Assembly: GCA_903861015.1 (NCBI GenBank)
Contig: CAIOSL010000041.1
Coordinates: 1-5,604, forward strand
Source of the DNA: an uncultured bacterium
GTDB taxonomy: Bacteria; Patescibacteriota; Saccharimonadia; Saccharimonadales; Saccharimonadaceae
DNA: 5,604 nt
Direction of reading: 5' to 3'
Part shown: positions 1-5,388 of the stretch, piece after piece
How positions within the stretch are numbered: position 1 is the first letter of the stretch
How the letters are laid out: the number at the start of each line of letters is the position of its first letter
Made by a program: the position numbers and the translations under genes
Notes under the pieces: model-generated
Told to the model about the DNA's origin: nothing
Databases searched by the model: none
The model's input: the letters and a program-made list of their open reading frames with translations, nothing else

Positions 1-437
1 ATGACAAATTGTTGATAATTATTTTCATAGGCATCGACTATCATATCTACTGCAATGCCGACGTCAACTCCTTTTTCTTGAAAACGCAAATCTTGGTGTC
101 CGCAATTTTTGCACAAATCGCTATCTCGTAATTTTAGTTTACCTGATTCGATATATTTAATATCTTGTTTGGTTAAGCTATTTTTTAACCTCCTCAGGTT
201 ATCGGAGAAAGTTCGCGATTTACTGAGGATGTCATCACCCATATGACTAACTACTTTTATCTTGGCGCCGTAATACTTAATATCGAGTGCTTCATCTGTA
301 GTGATAATATTTGATACGATACCGCGAATATCTAGGTTATACAAATCCTGTTTATTAGCGATCAATCCCTCTTTGATCAATACATCAGACGCTTTGTAAA
401 GAAAGTTTTGACCATCAATATAAACTATAGTCTTCAT
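1..437 (-). CDS. NYN-domain (LabA/DUF88-like, PIN-fold) putative ribonuclease, C-terminus outside window
   Basis: Reading leftward from the ATG at 437 gives 145 open codons with no stop before the window edge, so the 3' end is missing. The N-terminus (MKTIVYIDGQNFLYKA) is the first strand of a NYN/PIN-like fold, with the metal-binding Asp at D8 and the family-typical Asn at N11. Around residues 121-132 the motif EKGVDVGIAVDM gives the second acidic cluster (D125, D131). The usual third motif (SGDSD-like) would lie just beyond the edge. A CxxC pair (C109, C112, followed by GH) between the motifs resembles half of a zinc knuckle, as in some DUF88 proteins. NYN proteins are metal-dependent nucleases, usually acting on RNA; the target here is unknown. 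It is AT-richer than glgP (about 36% GC by rough count). No Shine-Dalgarno is visible; the -10 box places transcription start at the ATG itself. Family assignment is firm; function is inferred. Confidence 0.82.
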   Translation of the reverse strand, partial: MKTIVYIDGQNFLYKASDVLIKEGLIANKQDLYNLDIRGIVSNIITTDEALDIKYYGAKIKVVSHMGDDILSKSRTFSDNLRRLKNSLTKQDIKYIESGKLKLRDSDLCKNCGHQDLRFQEKGVDVGIAVDMIVDAYENNYQQFV

Positions 438-443
438 GGTTAC

Positions 444-449
444 AGTATA
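444..449 (-). promoter_or_regulatory. -10 box of the NYN gene, placing a leaderless start
   Basis: On the minus strand TATACT is followed by six bases (GTAACC) and then the ATG at 437. With standard -10 spacing, +1 falls on the A of the ATG, so the mRNA would be leaderless. This agrees with the lack of a Shine-Dalgarno. No good -35 hexamer is seen 16-18 bp upstream, where the T-rich tract of a terminator lies instead. Confidence 0.5.
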
Positions 450-452
450 CTA

Positions 453-495
453 CAAAAACAAAAGAACCTTGACGGGATTAGATCCAAGTCAAGGT
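453..495 (-). terminator. Intrinsic terminator for leftward transcription
   Basis: On the minus strand, ACCTTGAC pairs perfectly with GTCAAGGT (488-495 with 466-473). Inside the loop, GGAT-CTA-ATCC adds four more pairs, separated by a small asymmetric internal loop. The hairpin is followed directly by TCTTTTGTTTTTG (465 to 453). On the plus strand the hairpin has no following T-run, so direction is leftward. It sits upstream of the NYN start, so it ends some transcript coming from the right, or attenuates a longer NYN transcript. Confidence 0.65.
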
Positions 496-697
496 GCTGT
501 AAGTTAATATTATCATACGAGTGAATATTTATCAACTTTTGCATACGTACTTATCTATATCATAGGCTATTTGAGCTGCAGTATACAAATTATTCGTATC
601 GTAATAAAACAAACTGATTTTTTCAGTATTTAAGTTCCGCTCGCGAGTTGTTACAATGATAAGTATAGTGCTTATGTATATTTTTAGGTAAAATTCT

Positions 698-2473
698 ATG
701 TCAGAGCCAATCAACAAGATTAAATCTAGGTTCCAGACGCTGTCCGACGAGATGCGTGGGTCTGATAAGGCAGCGGACTTTGGATCTTTTTTGCAAAGAA
801 TTGGCCGCGAAGATCTGGGCGGCGTTGTAACCTCGCAGGCGCCGTGGGCTTATTTCTCTCAGGAAGTCTATCGCGAGAAAGATTTGGGGGTCAAGGGCGA
901 CGGTGGTTTGGGTATTTTGGCTGGTGATATATCCAAGGTTGCCGAAGAGTTGTCGGTACCGCTGGTCGTTGTTACGCCCTACTATTCTGGCAAAAGCCGC
1001 CAAGCGTTGTTTGATTTTTGGGAAAGTGATGGTTACGAGACGCTACTTCCGGGCGAGCATGGTTATGAAAAGCTAGGCACGGTTAAACTCAGTTCGCTGA
1101 CCTATAACCAAATTCCGATCGATGTTTATGCTCGGCGCCGCGGATCGGTGCATATCATCACGCTTTACGAACCGCACATCGGGCTGCTGTATTACAGCGA
1201 GTCAAACAGTGATCACCGATTATACCAAGAGGTGGTAACGGGTTTTGCTGGCTATATGGCTTTGCGGTCGGCTGGTCTGGACCCATCGGTCATTCATATG
1301 AACGAAGCGGCGACGGTGTTTGCGGCGGTGGCGCGGTTGGACGATGTGTGTTCTCAGGGGGTCGAGTTTGGCGCGGCGCTGGGTTTGGTCAAGGCGACGA
1401 CGATTTATACCAACCACACTTTGTTACAGGCCGCCGAAGGCGTTTTTGGCATCGAACAGTTCGAGAGATTGGTTTTTACGAATATCCGCAACAAATGTGT
1501 TGTCGATTGGGTGCGCAGCAAGTTTGGTAATGACGGCAAGATCCGACTGAGCACGCTGGCGATCGAAATCGCGGCCAAAAAGAACGGTGTCAGCAAACTG
1601 CATTCGCGGTTGTCTAGTCAAAACTACAAAGACAGCGCCGGCAATGCCGTCGAGTTTCATAACGTCACCAACGGCATATCCGACCGCTGGATATACAAAG
1701 ACCTGCGCAAACTATATCGTTCGGTCGGTGCTTTGGACGAACTGGGTTTGCCAACCGATAATTACGCCGCATTGCTAGAAAAAATCGAGGTCAAAGAAAT
1801 TAAACACGCCAAACAAGCGGCTCGTAAGCGCATGAACCGAATCTTGAAATTTAGGCAAGACCAGCGTGGCAATCCGGTATATATTCCGGACGATGCGATT
1901 GTGTTTGACTACAAACGTCGTTTGGTTAGTTACAAGCGGTTCGATATGATTTTTAATGACATTGATCGGTTGGCGGATATTTTGCAAACGCACAATGCCC
2001 ACCTGATTTTTACTGGCCGACCACACTTTGGTGACAGCGGCATGATTGACGAATTACATCGAATTTTGTGGACTATCGAAAACCATCCGGTGCTAAAAGA
2101 GCGTGTGCATTATATCCAAAATTACGACGAGCAAGTTGCTACGGCGCTGGCCTTTGGCGGCGACTGTGCGATCAATGTGCCGATTGTTGGCCAAGAAGCC
2201 TGCGGCACATCCTGGATGAAAGACATTGCCAATTGCAAATTGCTGATATCGACGACCGATGGTGGTGTGGCCGATGTCAATCCCCCGGTTTATTTGGATG
2301 TTGCCGGCGCGTCGTACGCCGACGAAGCAAATGCACTGTATGATCGAATGCAGCAAGCTTGCACTATCATCGAAAATCCTGACGACCTTCGCCGGCGTGC
2401 AATCGACCAACTGCAAGCCTACTTGCCGACCATCTCGGGCCCACGAATGATTAGGGATTATTTGGAGTTATAA
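698..2473 (+). CDS. glgP: Alpha-glucan (glycogen/maltodextrin) phosphorylase, short type
   Basis: A 591-residue PLP-dependent GT35 phosphorylase that releases glucose-1-phosphate from alpha-1,4-glucans in the cytosol. Family landmarks appear in order: the glycine loop GDGGLGILAGD (67-77), HMNEAA (200-205), TNHT (238-241, H240 matching rabbit muscle H377), NGVSKLH (296-302), VTNGISDRW (323-331, N325 matching N484), KRRLVSYKR (406-414, R408 and K413 matching R569 and K574), and EACGTSWMK (500-508, E500, T504 and K508 matching E672, T676 and PLP-lysine K680). DGGVADV follows at 521-527. All catalytic residues checked are present, so it should be active. The length fits the compact alpha-glucan phosphorylase subfamily; the allosteric N-terminal region of the ~800-residue enzymes is absent. 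The ATG at 698 has a weak AGG at 686-688, 9 bases upstream. GC (around 50% by eye) exceeds the NYN gene. No other glycogen gene lies beside it, so its substrate could be stored or imported glucan. Confidence 0.93.
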   Translation: MSEPINKIKSRFQTLSDEMRGSDKAADFGSFLQRIGREDLGGVVTSQAPWAYFSQEVYREKDLGVKGDGGLGILAGDISKVAEELSVPLVVVTPYYSGKSRQALFDFWESDGYETLLPGEHGYEKLGTVKLSSLTYNQIPIDVYARRRGSVHIITLYEPHIGLLYYSESNSDHRLYQEVVTGFAGYMALRSAGLDPSVIHMNEAATVFAAVARLDDVCSQGVEFGAALGLVKATTIYTNHTLLQAAEGVFGIEQFERLVFTNIRNKCVVDWVRSKFGNDGKIRLSTLAIEIAAKKNGVSKLHSRLSSQNYKDSAGNAVEFHNVTNGISDRWIYKDLRKLYRSVGALDELGLPTDNYAALLEKIEVKEIKHAKQAARKRMNRILKFRQDQRGNPVYIPDDAIVFDYKRRLVSYKRFDMIFNDIDRLADILQTHNAHLIFTGRPHFGDSGMIDELHRILWTIENHPVLKERVHYIQNYDEQVATALAFGGDCAINVPIVGQEACGTSWMKDIANCKLLISTTDGGVADVNPPVYLDVAGASYADEANALYDRMQQACTIIENPDDLRRRAIDQLQAYLPTISGPRMIRDYLEL

Positions 2474-2499
2474 AGAACAGCCCCACCAAAAGGACTGCT
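2467..2499 (-). terminator. Possible intrinsic terminator downstream of tRNA-Ala
   Basis: On the minus strand AGCAGTCC can pair with GGGCTGTT across an 8-base loop, using two G-U wobbles, followed by CTTTATAA. The wobbles form only in the leftward RNA, favouring leftward termination. It overlaps the glgP stop codon. A TTTTT directly after the tRNA CCA end (2514-2518) may contribute instead. Weak hairpin and short T-run keep confidence low. Confidence 0.33.
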
Positions 2500-2518
2500 T
2501 CGACATATAACACAAAAA

Positions 2519-2595
2519 TGGTGGAGCTGAGGGGACTTGAACCCCTGGCCTCTTCCATGCCATGGAAGCGCTCTAGCCAACTGAGCTACAGCCCC
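2519..2595 (-). tRNA. tRNA-Ala, anticodon GGC, CCA encoded
   Basis: On the minus strand the 77 bases fold as a full cloverleaf. The acceptor GGGGCTG pairs with CAGCTCC and contains the G3-U70 wobble, the main identity element for alanyl-tRNA synthetase. The D arm is GCTC/GAGC. The anticodon stem CTTCC/GGAAG encloses the loop ATGGCAT, giving anticodon GGC for GCC/GCU codons. The variable loop has 5 bases, the T arm is AGGGG-TTCAAGT-CCCCT, the discriminator is A, and the 3' CCA is encoded in the DNA. It is transcribed toward glgP, convergent with it. No intron is present. Confidence 0.97.
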
Positions 2596-2607
2596 GCATT
2601 CAACGCA

Positions 2608-2616
2608 ATTATATCA
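2608..2616 (-). promoter_or_regulatory. Extended -10 promoter of tRNA-Ala
   Basis: On the minus strand TGATATAAT contains a perfect TATAAT (2613 to 2608) preceded by the extended -10 TG at one-base spacing. Transcription would start near 2601, about 6 bases before the mature tRNA 5' end at 2595. No good -35 is seen, which is consistent with an extended -10 promoter. Confidence 0.68.
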
Positions 2617-2665
2617 TTGGGCTAGTTATGTGACTATACTAGCAAGATCAGAGATAATATGGCAG

Positions 2666-2697
2666 CAAATATAAAACACCGCTTTTTAATGGCGGTG
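2666..2697 (-). terminator. Intrinsic terminator of the CarS-like gene
   Basis: Just after the CarS-like stop codon (2704), the minus strand has CACCGC, a 9-base loop and GCGGTG, followed by TTTTATATTT. A GC-rich 6-bp stem plus T-tract makes a standard leftward intrinsic terminator. It separates this gene from the tRNA promoter about 50 bp further on. Confidence 0.65.
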
Positions 2698-2703
2698 CTG
2701 TTG

Positions 2704-3261
2704 TTATATCGGGCGGTCCTTGAGACCGAGTAGCCAGCCGACGAGTGCCGACAAGAGATGAAGGATAGTCCATAAGAATATTAACCATAGGTATTGGTAA
2801 ACAGTTAGGGTTATAAAAAAGATAGTAGCCAGTATCCCACCCAGGATATAGTCGATTTGGTCAAATGGAAACCATGTCTGACCCGAAGCTATGTTTAGTC
2901 GACGCTTGAAAAAACTTTCGATCATGTCGCCGCCCAGTGCACCGATTGCAAAAAGCAGTCCAAATAGAAATACGTTCATGTTATGGTAGTCGATTTGACT
3001 GACCGTGTTATAAAGCCAAGGCCACGATTCGACCATTATTTTTTGAAGCCAGACTACAAAAGTAGCGGCAACTATACCAGCTATGATGCCGCGCCAGGTC
3101 TTGTTGCGCCCCAATATTGGGCGACCGTTAATTGTTTTGCCACCGTCGATCGGAGCATTATACCGTTTCAGCCACGGTATGGCGGATGCAAATATAGGTG
3201 CCATATTGGCGACTCCGGCAGGCGCAAAAAACCAAATAGCTATAAATATATCTTGTAGCAT
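2704..3261 (-). CDS. CarS-like CDP-archaeol synthase family (DUF46) integral membrane CTP:lipid cytidylyltransferase
   Basis: A 185-residue membrane protein with about five hydrophobic helices (roughly 5-27, 57-75, 96-110, 136-152, 155-178). Two blocks identify the CarS/DUF46 family: APIDGGKTINGRPILGRNKTWRG (36-58, with D39, K42, R47, K54 and R57) and GALGGDMIESFFKRRL (107-122) followed by PFDQIDY (132-138, D134 and D137). In archaea CarS transfers CMP from CTP to an unsaturated archaetidic acid, forming CDP-archaeol; it is related to bacterial CdsA. Here the neighbours are a lipid kinase and a PgsA-type enzyme, so I infer that it makes CDP-diacylglycerol from phosphatidic acid, but the lipid chemistry is not decidable from sequence. 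Length is close to archaeal CarS. The ATG at 3261 lies about 5 bases after the predicted transcription start, with no Shine-Dalgarno. It is divergent from the kinase gene. Family confidence is high; substrate is uncertain. Confidence 0.85.
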   Translation of the reverse strand: MLQDIFIAIWFFAPAGVANMAPIFASAIPWLKRYNAPIDGGKTINGRPILGRNKTWRGIIAGIVAATFVVWLQKIMVESWPWLYNTVSQIDYHNMNVFLFGLLFAIGALGGDMIESFFKRRLNIASGQTWFPFDQIDYILGGILATIFFITLTVYQYLWLIFLWTILHLLSALVGWLLGLKDRPI

Positions 3262-3272
3262 TCTTGATTACT

Positions 3273-3301
3273 ATCATAACTTATTGCCGCTGGTCTGGCA
3301 A
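3273..3301 (-). promoter_or_regulatory. Promoter of the CarS-like gene
   Basis: On the minus strand, a -35 TTGCCA (3301 to 3296) and a -10 TATGAT (3278 to 3273) are separated by exactly 17 bp; each has five of six consensus bases. Predicted start is near 3266, giving a leader of only about 5 bases before the ATG at 3261. Confidence 0.65.
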
Positions 3302-3304
3302 AAC

Positions 3305-3327
3305 AATACTTATACGAGTATTATAAC
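3305..3327 (+). promoter_or_regulatory. -10 region of the lipid kinase operon, overlapping an inverted repeat
   Basis: TATAAC at 3322-3327 lies 5 bases before the ATG at 3333, so transcription would begin at or within a base or two of the start codon, a leaderless arrangement. No clear -35 is visible at 16-18 bp. A perfect 6-bp inverted repeat, AATACT (3305-3310) and AGTATT (3317-3322), abuts the -10 and could be an operator or chance in AT-rich DNA. The divergent CarS-like promoter lies immediately to the left. Confidence 0.4.
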
Positions 3328-3332
3328 TTTGA

Positions 3333-4286
3333 ATGCCTATGTCGCACTACGTTATTTTTAATCTGTCGAGTACCCATGCAGAACAAGGCAAATCTCGTAT
3401 TCGCGAGCTCAAATTAATTTTGGGTTTGCAAAAATTACACGTAATCAATACTATCCCAGGTGATTTTGTCCAAAATCGCAAGAATATAGAAAAAATCAGC
3501 GTCAATTTCGATGAGAATACTGTTATTTATGTCGCCGCCGGTGACGGTACGGTCGGATCGATTATCGAGACTCTGACGACCAGCAAAAAGATATCCGATA
3601 AAGCCAGGCAGGCCGCCATATTACCACTGTGGTGTGGCAATGCCAATGATTTGGCAAATATGCTGAACGGCAAGGCACCTAATTCTTTGGCGAAGTTATT
3701 AAAAAAAACCAAAGTTGTATCGATAACCCCGTTGTGCTGCAAGCTAGAATGTGACGACGGCGTTAAGTATGATCGAATCGCCACCTGTTATATAAGTTTT
3801 GGTGCCTCGGCCTACGCCGCCAAACATATCAACTCAACTAATCACAGGCATAACCCTTTGCATAATTTGCTAGGCGTACGTATTTTGAGCGAGATAGCCG
3901 CCTCGATCAACGGACTTATCGAGGCGCCGGTATTTCGCATCGAAGAGAATGGTTCAATCGAAACGATTTACGAAAGGTTAATTACCAATGGGCCAAGGTT
4001 TGCCAAAAATAGCCTGGCTCCGACAAGGTTAACTAATCACAACTTTCATATGGAGACATTCAGGCGAAAAAGTATATTTCGGTTTATGGCTCAAGCCTTT
4101 GATTATGTTTCCAGAAGATCGAATAACTTTTACAATCAAGACGTGCAATTTATTTGTAAAGATGATACTATTGCCCAGTTTGATGGCGAGCCGGTCCTGA
4201 TTCCGGCAAATACAAAAGTAACTATTGGCATGGCGCCTAATAATTTCAAAGCATTAAGTACTTTACTAGGAGGTAGTGATGATTAG
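3333..4286 (+). CDS. Diacylglycerol kinase catalytic-domain (DAGKc, YegS/DgkB-like) lipid kinase
   Basis: A 317-residue soluble or peripheral kinase of the DAGKc superfamily, which phosphorylates diacylglycerol or related lipids at the membrane with ATP. The nucleotide-binding motif, usually GGDGT, is VAAGDGTVG (67-75). The second loop, usually PLGTxNDFA, is PLWCGNANDLA (98-108), two residues longer with Trp-Cys inserted. The C-terminal domain carries the family's DGE motif as AQFDGEPV (281-288, D284 and E286). Length is normal for YegS/DgkB-type enzymes. The start may be ATG 3333 (MPMSHYVIFN) or ATG 3339 (MSHYVIFN); there is no Shine-Dalgarno, and the -10 box position favours a leaderless start, so 3333 is chosen. 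Its last 8 bases overlap the next gene, implying translational coupling. With CarS-like and PgsA-type neighbours, I infer that it makes phosphatidic acid from diacylglycerol; a sphingosine- or polyprenol-type substrate is not excluded. Confidence 0.82.
   Translation: MPMSHYVIFNLSSTHAEQGKSRIRELKLILGLQKLHVINTIPGDFVQNRKNIEKISVNFDENTVIYVAAGDGTVGSIIETLTTSKKISDKARQAAILPLWCGNANDLANMLNGKAPNSLAKLLKKTKVVSITPLCCKLECDDGVKYDRIATCYISFGASAYAAKHINSTNHRHNPLHNLLGVRILSEIAASINGLIEAPVFRIEENGSIETIYERLITNGPRFAKNSLAPTRLTNHNFHMETFRRKSIFRFMAQAFDYVSRRSNNFYNQDVQFICKDDTIAQFDGEPVLIPANTKVTIGMAPNNFKALSTLLGGSDD
4268..4273 (+). promoter_or_regulatory. Shine-Dalgarno that fixes the start of the phosphatidyltransferase-phosphatase gene
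   Basis: A perfect AGGAGG inside the end of the kinase gene lies 5 bases before ATG 4279 and only 2 bases before the in-frame GTG 4276. Spacing favours ATG 4279. This gene is the only one in the window with a strong Shine-Dalgarno, fitting an internal operon position, while the promoter-proximal genes look leaderless or nearly so. Confidence 0.8.
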
Positions 4287-5337
4287 TTTAAAATGGTTAA
4301 CGGTTAACTTAATATCGACTGTTCGCATAGTCGCGGCGGCCGTGATCGTCTACCTGGCGGCGCACTCCATGTGGTGGGCGGTTTTTGCCATTGCTGTAAT
4401 CGGATTTGTATCCGACTTTATTGATGGGCGCTTAGCCAGGTATTGGCACGTGTCATCGCCATTCGGAATTTTCTTTGATCCTTTAACCGACAAAATTCTT
4501 TGTTTAGCAATTATCGCCGTTATATCCGTGGTTATCAGTCCGTTGTTTTGGGTAATGTTTGTAATATTCGCCATCTACGACGTCACGACGATGTCGCTGA
4601 GAGTATTAATGTCCAAGCTGTCGCCGATGCCAACCAGTTACATCGCCAAGCTTAAAACTGCCTTACTGATGATTAGTTTGTTGTTAATTATTATCAGCTT
4701 GGCGTTTGAACCTGGCGTTTTGTCGGCCGTGGTTCTTGTTTTTGGCACGATTCTGTTGATTGTAGCTTCGATACTGACCGTCATGTCTTTGGTAAAATAT
4801 CTGCGCTATGTCAGTCACCAAACTATACATAAATGGCTCGAGTTTCCGGTTGGTGTGGGCCAAATCGACTTTAAAAAGTGGCATACCGAATACGGCATAA
4901 ACGCTGTTTTCTTTGACATCGAAGGCACTTTGACGCACTGGGCTGGTACCAAGGTCGAAGACGACATTACAGCCGTCATACAAAACGCCCGCGCTGCCGG
5001 TATCAAACACATCGGGCTTATAAGTAATATTCATTCTAGTCAAAGCGAACGCGTCAATAAAATAGCCAGCCAGATTAACGCTGACGATTTTCAGCTGCCA
5101 ATTGGTCGCGGTCAGGCCAAGCCCAGCACCAAGATGGCGTACAATGCCTTCAACAAATTAGGGGTTACACCGGACGAAGCGGCCTTTGCTGGTGACAAAT
5201 TAGTCGATGTTATTATCGGCAAACGTACTGGAATGAAGCGAGTTGCCTGGGTAGGCAAGCTTGGCGCCGCAGATCATCCATTTGACCGATTTGTGTATCG
5301 GTATTTCGAGCGGATGATCAAGTTTATAATACGATAG
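4279..5337 (+). CDS. Fusion of CDP-alcohol phosphatidyltransferase (PgsA type) and HAD phosphatase (YqeG/Gep4-like)
   Basis: A 352-residue two-domain protein. Residues 1-175 form a multi-helix membrane domain with a perfect CDP-alcohol phosphatidyltransferase signature, D-x2-D-G-x2-A-R-x8-G-x3-D-x3-D (D46, D49, G50, A53, R54, G63, D67, D71). Residues 195-345 form a soluble HAD domain: motif I FFDIEGTLTHW (211-221, nucleophile D213), motif II LISN (247-250, S249), motif III lysine K281 in AKPS, motif IV AGDKLVD (304-310, D306 and D310). The GD-to-TGM layout of the last block and the ISN motif resemble YqeG/Gep4 phosphatidylglycerophosphate phosphatases. I infer that one chain makes phosphatidylglycerophosphate from CDP-diacylglycerol and glycerol-3-phosphate and then dephosphorylates it to phosphatidylglycerol. 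Motif I has Glu (E215) where most HAD phosphatases have Asp; DIEGT also occurs in enolase-phosphatase MtnC. Domain calls are firm; the PG role is inference. The start is ATG 4279; GTG 4276 is the alternative. Confidence 0.85.
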   Translation: MISLKWLTVNLISTVRIVAAAVIVYLAAHSMWWAVFAIAVIGFVSDFIDGRLARYWHVSSPFGIFFDPLTDKILCLAIIAVISVVISPLFWVMFVIFAIYDVTTMSLRVLMSKLSPMPTSYIAKLKTALLMISLLLIIISLAFEPGVLSAVVLVFGTILLIVASILTVMSLVKYLRYVSHQTIHKWLEFPVGVGQIDFKKWHTEYGINAVFFDIEGTLTHWAGTKVEDDITAVIQNARAAGIKHIGLISNIHSSQSERVNKIASQINADDFQLPIGRGQAKPSTKMAYNAFNKLGVTPDEAAFAGDKLVDVIIGKRTGMKRVAWVGKLGAADHPFDRFVYRYFERMIKFIIR

Positions 5338-5349
5338 ATAATAACTTTA

Positions 5350-5384
5350 AATTCTGGACAGTTCCCACCCCCGATCTTAGAATT
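5350..5384. repeat. Short inverted repeat with C-rich centre
   Basis: AATTCT (5350-5355) and AGAATT (5379-5384) form perfect 6-bp arms around a 23-base centre containing CCCACCCCC. It lies just after the fusion gene and before the GNAT relic. No T-run follows, so it is not a typical terminator. It could be a remnant of a mobile element end or chance; function unknown. Confidence 0.3.
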
Positions 5385-5388
5385 GAGA

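Noticed and set aside
640..647. CTCGCGAG palindrome and ATAAG/CTTAT repeat (659-675) upstream of glgP as operators
   Set aside because: Single short palindromes in a 260-bp gap are expected by chance, and no promoter with matching -35 and -10 boxes could be fixed around them.
532..717. A 61-residue leftward ORF overlapping the start of glgP
   Set aside because: It starts inside glgP, has no Shine-Dalgarno and no recognisable motif, and lies in AT-rich intergenic DNA. The nearby leftward terminator is the only point in its favour, so it is discussed as a finding rather than annotated.
701..2450. Many ORFs of 60-107 residues on both strands inside glgP
   Set aside because: They are shadows of a gene with every conserved phosphorylase motif in its own frame; none shows recognisable protein features.
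2983..3361. Two rightward ORFs (about 91-92 residues) opposite the CarS-like gene
   Set aside because: They are antisense to a gene with clear family motifs, and one runs through the divergent promoter region into the kinase start.
3527..3784. 85-residue leftward ORF inside the lipid kinase gene
   Set aside because: It lies opposite the conserved GDGT and NAND motifs of the kinase and has no features of its own.
4276..4278. GTG at 4276 as the start of the fusion gene
   Set aside because: It leaves only 2 bases after AGGAGG; ATG 4279 has a workable 5-base spacing.
4350..5043. Leftward ORFs of 65-119 residues inside the fusion gene
   Set aside because: The opposite strand carries perfect phosphatidyltransferase and HAD motifs. 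The 119-residue ORF spans the domain junction, so I considered whether the fusion was an artefact, but the forward frame is continuous with sensible linker sequence.
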